Shown here one piece after another: positions 1-5,674 of a stretch of DNA of 9,459 nucleotides (its first letter is position 1; the number at the start of each line of letters is the position of its first letter). This DNA is from Oscillospiraceae bacterium (lineage in GTDB: Bacteria > Bacillota > Clostridia > UMGS1810): assembly GCA_022769845.1 (NCBI GenBank), contig JALEIO010000068.1:1-9459 (forward strand). Reading direction: 5' to 3'. The position numbers and the translations under genes were made by a program. A model generated the notes under the pieces. The model made no database searches and was not told where the DNA came from. It was given only the letters and a program-made list of their open reading frames with translations.

Positions 1-641
1 AAATAGTAGATTACAGAATCTATTCGCACAATTCCGTTTGTGAAATCGCTGTAACGGGTTGTGATGGAAAGGTATGATATAATTTTTGTAAGAATTGGAT
101 TTGTGATAACCATAGACAGCATATCCACAAGGTTAAGCACAAAAAGAATTGCAAAGGTTGCAACCGCTGAAATAATTTGGTTTTCGGTGAGCGACGATAT
201 AAAAACACCGATTGAAATATACGAAATTCCCATAAGGAAAAATCCTATATAAACCGCCGCAATCTCGCTTATTGCAGGCTTTGAATATATTGAAACAACA
301 ATGGGATACACCAAAGAGAGGACAAGCGAAATTAAAAATACGCAAAACGCAGACAGAACCTTGCCCATAACAATTTTTGCTATGCTTATGGGCGCAGTGA
401 GCAAAAGCTGGTCGGTTTTTGTGTTTTTTTCCTCCGAAATAAGCCTCATTGTGAGTATCGGCACCAAAAACATAAACACTATTGTAAGATTTCCGAAAAG
501 CGACGACAAATCGCCGCTTGCCGAAAAGATGTTTGTATAAGAAAAAATCCACGAGGTGAGGAATATGAAAAATCCCACAAACACATAGCCTATCGGCGTA
601 TAAAAATATTCTTTGAGTTCACGCTTTAATATTGCGGTCAT
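1..641 (-). CDS. GldF-type ABC-2 transporter permease, 3' end outside the window
   Basis: This is a membrane subunit of an ABC exporter, partner of the ATPase gene just upstream. The frame is open for 213 codons and runs off the left edge, so the C-terminus is missing. The N-terminus (about residues 1-20) has the cytoplasmic-helix pattern KRELKEYFYTPIGYV seen in GldF/NosY-like ABC-2 permeases. It is followed by hydrophobic spans at about 18-34, 51-69, 94-117, 128-150 and 157-180. Residues 65-86 carry the family hallmark MRLISEEKNTKT...LLLTAPIS, and RYSDFTNGIVRIDSVIYY at the edge matches the usual membrane-proximal motif before the next span. I chose the ATG at 641 over the one at 650 because AGGAGG lies 9 nt before the former but directly abuts the latter. 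The gene overlaps the ATPase by 23 nt, implying coupled translation. The substrate is unknown. In related loci a GldG-like protein follows, which would lie to the left of position 1. Confidence 0.88.
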   Translation of the reverse strand, partial: MTAILKRELKEYFYTPIGYVFVGFFIFLTSWIFSYTNIFSASGDLSSLFGNLTIVFMFLVPILTMRLISEEKNTKTDQLLLTAPISIAKIVMGKVLSAFCVFLISLVLSLVYPIVVSIYSKPAISEIAAVYIGFFLMGISYISIGVFISSLTENQIISAVATFAILFVLNLVDMLSMVITNPILTKIISYLSITTRYSDFTNGIVRIDSVIYY

Positions 642-1728
642 CTTTTTCATCCTCCTCTTTTATCGTTTCAACGTTTTCGGCATTTTCACTTAATTCATCC
701 TTATTGCCGTTATCTTTTTTGCCGTCTGTGCTGTTTTCCATTGCTTTTATCGCCTTTTCGCGCTTTTCCTCCTGCTTTTTCTGCATTGCCAAAAACGCTT
801 CTTCGCTTGTAAGCTTTAAGAAAATCTGCTCTAACGTAAGCTTGTTCGATTTTAATTCCAAAATCGGCATTCCCGCCTCGGAGAGTGCAAAAAACATATC
901 CTTTCTTACGTCCGCTCCGTCGGCAAACGTAACCTTAAAATCGTACGCGCCGTTTTCGGCGTTTGCAACAGGTTCGGCGTCGGTAATGCCGTCTATTTTC
1001 AAAAGCTCCTCTTTAATTTCGGGAAGATTGCCCATAATTCTTACCGACAGCGTATTTGCCGATGACAATTTTTCGGATAATTCCTCTTTTGTGCCCTGCG
1101 CCATAAGCTTGCCCTGATTTATGATAATAACCTTTTTGCATGTTGCCTCAATTTCGGCAAGAATGTGCGAGCTTACAATAACCGTTCTGTCTTTGCCGAG
1201 CTTTGCAATAACGCTGCGGATTTCTTTAATCTGTTTCGGGTCAAGACCCACTGTCGGCTCGTCAAGAATTAAAATTTCGGGATTACCCACAAGCGCCTGC
1301 GCAATGCCCACCCTTTGTCTGTATCCTTTTGAAAGATTTTTTATAAGACGTTTTTTCACGTCGTCAATTTTGACAAGTTGCATAATTTCGTCAAGGTGCT
1401 CCTGCCTATTTAACTTTACGCCCTTAATTTCGTACACAAAGTTAAGATATTCTTCCACCGTCATATCAAGATAAAGCGGCGGCTTTTCGGGAAGATATCC
1501 GATTTTTCTCTTAACCGCGTCGGGGTTTTTGGATATATCAATTCCGTCAACAATAACTGTGCCGAGCGTTGCCGATATGTACCCCGTTATAATATTCATA
1601 GTTGTGGTTTTGCCTGCGCCGTTAGGTCCCAAAAATCCTACAACTTCGCCTTTTTCAATGGTAAGCGAGATATTGTCAACCGCTCTTTTTGTACCGTACA
1701 GCTTAAAAAGATTTTTTATTTCTATCAT
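619..1728 (-). CDS. GldA-type ABC transporter ATP-binding protein with charged C-terminal tail
   Basis: ATPase subunit (369 aa) that powers the adjacent ABC-2 permease at the cytoplasmic membrane face. Visible motifs: Walker A GPNGAGKTT (34-42); a Q-loop region GYLPEKPPLY (77-86) with Glu where many ABC proteins have Gln, as is common in the GldA group; ABC signature LSKGYRQR (132-139); Walker B and D-loop ILILDEPTVGLD (152-163); H-loop SSH (186-188). A second domain of about 100 residues follows, and the last roughly 55 residues (315-369) are a low-complexity Lys/Glu/Asp/Asn tail. The start is the ATG at 1728, because AAGGA lies 8 nt upstream. An in-frame ATG at 1776 lies upstream of the predicted -10 element and lacks family similarity. 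First gene of the operon; its stop lies inside the permease gene. GldA here is a family name, and gliding motility is not implied. Confidence 0.93.
   Translation of the reverse strand: MIEIKNLFKLYGTKRAVDNISLTIEKGEVVGFLGPNGAGKTTTMNIITGYISATLGTVIVDGIDISKNPDAVKRKIGYLPEKPPLYLDMTVEEYLNFVYEIKGVKLNRQEHLDEIMQLVKIDDVKKRLIKNLSKGYRQRVGIAQALVGNPEILILDEPTVGLDPKQIKEIRSVIAKLGKDRTVIVSSHILAEIEATCKKVIIINQGKLMAQGTKEELSEKLSSANTLSVRIMGNLPEIKEELLKIDGITDAEPVANAENGAYDFKVTFADGADVRKDMFFALSEAGMPILELKSNKLTLEQIFLKLTSEEAFLAMQKKQEEKREKAIKAMENSTDGKKDNGNKDELSENAENVETIKEEDEKDDRNIKA
651..656 (-). promoter_or_regulatory. Ribosome binding site AGGAGG of the GldF-type permease
   Basis: A perfect AGGAGG (minus strand) lies inside the 3' end of the ATPase gene. 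It is 9 nt from the ATG at 641 and 0 nt from the ATG at 650, so it favours the 641 start and supports translational coupling of ATPase and permease. Confidence 0.75.
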
Positions 1729-1766
1729 TTTAAGGTTCCTTTCAAAACTTACTGATTTTTGAAAAT

Positions 1767-1778
1767 ATTTTACCATAT
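1767..1778 (-). promoter_or_regulatory. Predicted extended -10 promoter of the ATPase/permease operon
   Basis: Minus strand reads ATATGGTAAAAT: a -10 TAAAAT (1767-1772) preceded by TGG, an extended -10. It lies 38 nt upstream of the ATPase start codon. I see no good -35 at 16-18 nt spacing (ACATTT or similar), so the extended -10 would have to carry recognition. The same 13-base core occurs before the flavoprotein gene at 6887-6899, there with a good -35. Confidence 0.5.
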
Positions 1779-1812
1779 ATTTTTGAAAAAAATGTTACTA
1801 AACTGTAAATTC

Positions 1813-1850
1813 AAAAGGGCGGAGCTGAAAAATCAACTCGCCGCCCTTTT
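1813..1850 (-). terminator. Rho-independent terminator after aspS
   Basis: A perfect 10-bp stem AAAAGGGCGG / CCGCCCTTTT (1813-1822 with 1841-1850) encloses an 18-nt loop, about 15 nt past the aspS stop. On the minus strand the stem ends in UUUU, then GAAUUU, so the U-tract is short. The symmetric A/T flanks would allow function on either strand, but only aspS ends here. Confidence 0.7.
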
Positions 1851-1865
1851 TAGCCGACATCATTT

Positions 1866-3668
1866 TTATTGTTTTTCCTCTGTGTCATCCTTTTTAACAA
1901 GGTCAATGCCGAGTTCTTCAAGCTGTTTTCGGTCAACAACGTCAGGCGCATTGGTCATAAGCTCGGATGCATTCTGAACCTTCGGAAAGGCAATGACGTC
2001 CCTTATACTGTCGCTCTTTGTAAGCAGCATAACAAACCTGTCAAAGCCGTATGCCATACCGCCGTGCGGAGGAGCGCCGTATTTAAACGCCTCAACAAGA
2101 AAACCGAATTTGCTTTCCGCCTCTTCTTTTGAAAGTCCCAAAACCTCAAACATTTTTTCCTGCAAATCGCTGTTGTAAATTCTTATGCTGCCGCCGCCGA
2201 GCTCAACGCCGTTTAAAATAATGTCATACGCTTTTGCACGAACGTTCTGCGGCTCGGTGTCCAGCTTGTCTATATCCTCATCGGCAGGCGAAGTAAACGG
2301 ATGGTGCATAGCAACATATCGTTCCTCTTCTTCGCTGTACTCAAGAAGCGGAAAATCGGTAACCCACAAAAGATTAAATTTATTATCGTCTATAAGACCG
2401 TAACGCTTTGCAATCTCGCATCGAAGCGCGCCGAGAGTATCGTACACAACGCGGTTTTTATCGGCAACAAACAGCAAAACGTCATTTTTCTCGCAATTTG
2501 CTCTGTCCAAAATTTTCTTAAGCTCGTCCTCGCTAAAGAATTTTGCAATGGGCGACTGAACGCCTTCATCGGTATATTTAACCCACGCAAGACCTTTTGC
2601 TTTGTAGGTTTTTGCAAATTCGCCGAGCGAATCAATATTTTTTCTCGAAATTTTGTCCGCAAGATTTTTTGCATTGATAAGCCTTACGCTTCCGCCGTTT
2701 GCAACAGCGTCCGAGAACACCTTAAATCCGCAGCCGCAAACAAGGTCGGAAACATCAACAAGCTCCATACCGAAACGCGTGTCGGGCTTGTCCGAGCCAA
2801 ATCTTGACATAGCCTCGCTGTACGGCATACGCAAAAACGGGGTTTTCACCTCAACTCCGAGAATTTCTTTAAACACTCTTGCAATAAATTTTTCGTTAAC
2901 GCTTATAACATCGTCCTGCTCAACAAACGACATTTCAATGTCAATCTGTGTAAACTCGGGCTGTCTGTCTGCACGAAGATCCTCGTCCCTGAAACATCGC
3001 GCAATCTGAAAATATCTGTCCATACCCGCAAGCATTAAAAGCTGCTTATAAAGCTGCGGCGACTGCGGCAACGCATAAAAACAGCCTTTTCTTATACGGC
3101 TGGGCACAAGATAATCCCTTGCGCCCTCGGGCGTGCTTTTGTTAAGCATAGGCGTTTCGATTTCCAAAAATCCGTTTTCGTCAAAAAAATCGCGCGCTAT
3201 TTTTGCAACCTTATGCCTCAAAACAAGCTTTCTTTGCATATCGGGACGGCGCAGGTCGAGATAGCGGTATTTTAAACGAAGCTCCTCTTTTACGTCGCTG
3301 TTTTCAACAATATAAAACGGCGGTGTTTTCGCCTTGTTGAGAATTCGAAGCTCAATAACATTAATCTCAATTTCACCCGTCGGCATATTCTTGTTTACCG
3401 CACCCTCGCCGCGTGCGCACACAACGCCGCGTGCCGCAAGAACAAATTCGTTTCGGACGCTCGACGCCTTTTTAACCAATTCTTCGTTCGCCGTGTCAAA
3501 AAACAGCTGAACAATACCCGAAATATCTCTTAAATTTATAAACAAAAGTCCGCCGAGATTTCGCTCCGAATCGGCAAATCCCATAACGGTAACCTCACGA
3601 CCTATATCCTTTGCGGATAAATTTCCGCACTTGTCGGTTCTTTTTAACCCTTTCAAGCCTTCAAACAT
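1866..3668 (-). CDS. aspS: Aspartate--tRNA ligase (AspRS), class II
   Basis: Charges tRNA-Asp with aspartate using ATP; cytosolic homodimer. The 600 aa length is normal for bacterial AspRS. Domains in order: an N-terminal OB-fold anticodon-binding domain (about 1-110), a class II catalytic core, a bacterial GAD insertion (about 290-425), and the core C-terminal half. Visible motifs: flipping loop KSTPEGARDYLVPSR (177-191), substrate motif QSPQLYKQ (202-209), motif 2 FRDEDLRADRQPEFTQ (226-241), HHPFTSP (455-461), ELGGGSIRI (489-497) and motif 3 GMAYGFDR (537-544). The OB-fold signature is unusual: residues 31-40 read FADSERNLGG where WVxxRRDxGG is typical. Leu38 sits where His marks many non-discriminating enzymes, which suggests (inference) a tRNA-Asp-specific enzyme. 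The start at 3668 has GGGAG 10 nt upstream. It follows hisS after 30 nt without a terminator, so the two are co-transcribed. Confidence 0.97.
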   Translation of the reverse strand: MFEGLKGLKRTDKCGNLSAKDIGREVTVMGFADSERNLGGLLFINLRDISGIVQLFFDTANEELVKKASSVRNEFVLAARGVVCARGEGAVNKNMPTGEIEINVIELRILNKAKTPPFYIVENSDVKEELRLKYRYLDLRRPDMQRKLVLRHKVAKIARDFFDENGFLEIETPMLNKSTPEGARDYLVPSRIRKGCFYALPQSPQLYKQLLMLAGMDRYFQIARCFRDEDLRADRQPEFTQIDIEMSFVEQDDVISVNEKFIARVFKEILGVEVKTPFLRMPYSEAMSRFGSDKPDTRFGMELVDVSDLVCGCGFKVFSDAVANGGSVRLINAKNLADKISRKNIDSLGEFAKTYKAKGLAWVKYTDEGVQSPIAKFFSEDELKKILDRANCEKNDVLLFVADKNRVVYDTLGALRCEIAKRYGLIDDNKFNLLWVTDFPLLEYSEEEERYVAMHHPFTSPADEDIDKLDTEPQNVRAKAYDIILNGVELGGGSIRIYNSDLQEKMFEVLGLSKEEAESKFGFLVEAFKYGAPPHGGMAYGFDRFVMLLTKSDSIRDVIAFPKVQNASELMTNAPDVVDRKQLEELGIDLVKKDDTEEKQ

Positions 3669-3698
3669 TTTAAAAACTCTCCCTTTTTCATCTGTATT

Positions 3699-4952
3699 TT
3701 ACAATACGCTTTTTATGCTGACAGCGTCCAGACCGCACTCGGTTTCTGTGCCGTTTTCCATATTTTTAATTTTCGCTCTTTTTTCGTTTATCTCGTTGTC
3801 ACCTATTATAACGGCGTTTTTTGCGCCAATTTTGTTTGCGAATTTCATTTGCGCCTTAACACTTCTTGAAAGATGGTCAATTTCGCATTTTACTCCGTCT
3901 TTTCTTAAATTAAACGCCAAAGCCTGCGCAAACGTGCTTGCCGCACTGCCGATTGAGCCAATAAAAATATCGGGCGTATCGGGATTGGGAAAATCTATTC
4001 CCTGCTCCTCCATTGTAAGAATAAGCCTTTCTATGCCGAGCGCAAAACCGCTTGCAGGGGTGTGCGCATAGCCGAGCTGCTCAACAAGTCCGTCATAACG
4101 TCCGCCGCCGCAGATAGTGCAGTTTGAATTTTTGTTGTCTGCAATAATTTCAAACACCGTTTTGGTGTAATAATCAAGTCCGCGCACAATATACGGGTCG
4201 ATAAAATATTCAATTCCCATATCCGAAAGCGCTTTTTTGACCGATTCAAAATGCTCTCTGCACTCATCGCAAATGCAGTCGATAAGCATAGGCGCACCCT
4301 TTGCAATTTCCTTGCACACCTTTGATTTGCAGTCTAAAATACGCAGCGGATTTTTTTCAAATCTGCTTTTGCAGGTGTCGCAAAGCTCATCATATTTCGG
4401 ACGCAGAAAATCTCTTAATTTTTCGTTGTATTCTTTTCGGCATTCGGGGCATCCGATGCTGTTTATGTTAAGCTTTAAATTTTTAAGCCCCAGCCTTTTA
4501 TACAAAAGCATGGGAAGGCTCATAAGTTCAGCGTCAACGCTCGGATTTTGGCTGCCGATAACCTCCGCGCCGAATTGGTGAAACTCTCGGTAGCGCCCCG
4601 CCTGATTTTTTTCGTATCGGTAGCAGGTGATGTTATAAAAAAGCTTGGACGGCTGCGGCGTATTGAAAAGACCGTTTTCAATATAGCTTCTCGACGCCGA
4701 CGCAGTGCCCTCGGGGCGCAGCGTTATGCTTCGTCCGCCCTTATCCTCAAAGGTATACATTTCTTTTTCAACAACGTCGGTAGTGTCGCCGACGCCGCGT
4801 TCAAACAACTCTGTATGTTCAAAAACAGGAGTTCTTATCTCCTTGAAATTATATTCATCGCAGATTTTTAAAATTTCTTTTTCAATATACTGCCATATAT
4901 GCGATTTTTCGGGCAGAATATCGTTTGTGCCTTTTGGCGCTCTGGTAAGCAT
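3699..4952 (-). CDS. hisS: Histidine--tRNA ligase (HisRS), class II
   Basis: Charges tRNA-His with histidine; cytosolic homodimer. The 417 aa length is typical. Visible elements: N-terminal PKGTNDILP (6-14), TLRPEGT (77-83), motif 2 YRYEKNQAGRYREFHQFG (111-128), the histidine-specific RGLDYYT (257-263) with the catalytic Arg, GGGRYDGL (282-289), motif 3 GFALGIERL (302-310), and an anticodon-binding domain from about 328 to the end. The region between motif 2 and the HisA motif carries nine Cys: three CxxC pairs (168/171, 191/194, 228/231) plus 208, 213 and 226, which could be a metal site. The start at 4952 has AAGGA 9 nt upstream. A sigma-A promoter lies 34 nt upstream, giving a leader of only about 27 nt with no room for a T-box. 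First gene of the hisS-aspS operon, though read-through from the PRC-barrel gene is possible. Confidence 0.97.
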   Translation of the reverse strand: MLTRAPKGTNDILPEKSHIWQYIEKEILKICDEYNFKEIRTPVFEHTELFERGVGDTTDVVEKEMYTFEDKGGRSITLRPEGTASASRSYIENGLFNTPQPSKLFYNITCYRYEKNQAGRYREFHQFGAEVIGSQNPSVDAELMSLPMLLYKRLGLKNLKLNINSIGCPECRKEYNEKLRDFLRPKYDELCDTCKSRFEKNPLRILDCKSKVCKEIAKGAPMLIDCICDECREHFESVKKALSDMGIEYFIDPYIVRGLDYYTKTVFEIIADNKNSNCTICGGGRYDGLVEQLGYAHTPASGFALGIERLILTMEEQGIDFPNPDTPDIFIGSIGSAASTFAQALAFNLRKDGVKCEIDHLSRSVKAQMKFANKIGAKNAVIIGDNEINEKRAKIKNMENGTETECGLDAVSIKSVL

Positions 4953-4985
4953 TTAATCACTTCCTTAAATATATTGCCACTCTTT

Positions 4986-5015
4986 ATTGTAAGATATTTG
5001 CTCTCTCTTTGTCAA
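4986..5015 (-). promoter_or_regulatory. Predicted sigma-A promoter of hisS-aspS
   Basis: On the minus strand a consensus -35 TTGACA (5010-5015) is followed after 18 nt by -10 TACAAT (4986-4991, 5 of 6 to consensus). The expected start is near 4979, about 27 nt before the hisS ATG. It lies in the gap downstream of the PRC-barrel gene, so the synthetase pair has its own promoter. Confidence 0.8.
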
Positions 5016-5047
5016 GCCTTTCGGCATAATTTTTTTATTTTACGTTT

Positions 5048-5281
5048 CTATACAAGCAGCTTTACCAAAATTATATCGCAGCTGATTTTTGTTATACAGC
5101 CCCAAGGTATGCAGATTTTGTCGTTTTTTGTAAAAAGCCCGAATCTGCCTCTGCCAGGCACAATAAGCGTTAATATCTGACCTGTGCATTCATCTATTTC
5201 AAGGTCGCAGACATATCCCAAGCGTTCGCCCGACACAAGATTTATAACCTCTCTGCATTTGAAATCAGAAGCTCTGAACAT
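5048..5281 (-). CDS. PRC-barrel protein of the YlmC/YmxH family
   Basis: Small single-domain cytosolic protein (77 aa). The family is tied to sporulation in Bacilli and Clostridia, but its biochemical role is not established. Recognisable pattern: the N-terminal strand with EVINLVSGERLGYVCDLEID (11-30), the central VPGRGRFGLF (41-50), then ICIPW (56-60) and CDIILV (68-73), in the order expected for YlmC/YmxH. Length is at the short end of normal. There are four Cys (9, 25, 32, 57) plus 62 and 68, more than usual for so small a protein; no CxxC pair is present. The start at 5281 is supported by AAAGGAGAG about 7 nt upstream. It is divergent from the YtxH-like gene across 111 nt and is followed after 95 nt by hisS. 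I see no convincing terminator after it. Confidence 0.87.
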   Translation of the reverse strand: MFRASDFKCREVINLVSGERLGYVCDLEIDECTGQILTLIVPGRGRFGLFTKNDKICIPWGCITKISCDIILVKLLV

Positions 5282-5301
5282 AAAAATCTCTCCTTTTTAT
5301 A

Positions 5302-5338
5302 TCATAAAAAATTTTATGACGCAAATAATTTTTTATGA
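5302..5338. repeat. AT-rich palindrome plus third half-site between divergent genes
   Basis: A perfect inverted repeat TCATAAAA-AA-TTTTATGA (5302-5309 and 5312-5319) is followed by a further direct copy of TTTTATGA (5331-5338), 19 bp after the previous one, about two helical turns. It sits about 20 nt upstream of the PRC-barrel start and about 55 nt upstream of the YtxH-like start. This could be an operator for a dimeric regulator or merely AT-rich promoter DNA. Neither divergent gene has a convincing sigma-A promoter here. Confidence 0.4.
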
Positions 5339-5392
5339 GTATTTTTTAAGCAAAAAGGAAAATAATAATATCAAAAAAAGGAGTGATTTTTA

Positions 5393-5563
5393 ATGATGAA
5401 GGGCTTTTCGTGCGGCCTTATAACAGGTGCAATTCTCGGTGCGGCGGCAGGTATGCTTGCCGACCCCATAAAGGACAGACAGCACGCAAAAATGTCGCGC
5501 AAAAAACGCGAAATGTTTAAAGCGGTCGGCGATGTTATAGACAACGTTATGGATATGTTTTAA
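5393..5563 (+). CDS. Small YtxH-like glycine/alanine-rich protein
   Basis: A 56-residue protein. Residues 7-23 form one Gly/Ala-rich hydrophobic segment (CGLITGAILGAAAGMLA). Next come a DP turn at 24-25, a strongly basic stretch (27-42, including SRKKRE) and a short amphipathic helix (43-56, VGDVIDNVMDMF). This layout matches YtxH-like small proteins of Firmicutes, whose glycine-zipper-type segment is thought to associate with the membrane; function is unknown. The start at 5393 is chosen because AAAGGAG lies 9 nt upstream; the next ATG (5396) would leave 12 nt. It is single-gene: divergent from the PRC-barrel gene and closed by a strong terminator directly after the stop codon. A strong ribosome site, own terminator and intact frame argue that it is real despite its size. 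Confidence 0.8.
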   Translation: MMKGFSCGLITGAILGAAAGMLADPIKDRQHAKMSRKKREMFKAVGDVIDNVMDMF

Positions 5564-5597
5564 AAACAGGCGGTTTTTGCCGCCTGTTTTTATAAAA
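5563..5597 (+). terminator. Strong rho-independent terminator after the YtxH-like gene
   Basis: An 11-bp perfect stem AAAACAGGCGG / CCGCCTGTTTT (5563-5573 with 5580-5590), loop TTTTTG, followed by TTATAAAAATG. The 5' arm begins at the last base of the stop codon. The A/T-flanked stem may also work on the minus strand as a back-up for the convergent flavoprotein gene. Confidence 0.9.
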
Positions 5598-5631
5598 ATG
5601 CAAAATTATATTTTAAAAGAAAGTTTGTATT

Positions 5632-5663
5632 AAAAAAACCGGCAAAAGAAATATCCTTTGCCG
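5632..5663 (-). terminator. Rho-independent terminator of the flavoprotein gene
   Basis: On the minus strand the 7-bp stem CGGCAAA / TTTGCCG (5657-5663 with 5640-5646) has a 10-nt loop and is followed by G and seven Ts (5632-5638). It begins 11 nt after the stop codon at 5675-5677. Together with the plus-strand terminator at 5563 it insulates the convergent pair. Confidence 0.88.
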
Positions 5664-5674
5664 ATTTTGTGTTT

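Noticed and set aside
133..552. 139-residue minus-strand open frame rich in Cys, His and aromatic residues
   Set aside because: It is out of frame with the convincing GldF-type permease covering the same DNA, has no ribosome site and matches no fold; it is a shadow.
632..1117. 161-residue plus-strand open frame, Ser/Phe-rich
   Set aside because: Antisense to the ATPase, with composition that mirrors the Lys/Glu codons on the other strand, and no ribosome site.
1729..1776. 16-residue N-terminal extension of the GldA-type ATPase from the ATG at 1776
   Set aside because: It overlaps the predicted -10 element and has no family similarity; the ATG at 1728 has AAGGA 8 nt upstream and gives the usual MIEIKNL start.
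2301..2807. 168-residue plus-strand open frame
   Set aside because: Antisense to aspS, whose motifs are unmistakable; no start signal.
5013..5040. Small hairpin GCC-TTTC-GGC followed by a T-run (plus strand), a possible terminator
   Set aside because: The stem is only 3 bp and on the strand with no gene ending there; it overlaps the hisS -35 element.
5282..5325. Possible sigma-E-like promoter GTCATAAA...TATGATAT for the PRC-barrel gene
   Set aside because: The two elements are too close together for sigma-E spacing and the -10 matches poorly; TTATTT-16-TATGAT as a sigma-A site is also weak.
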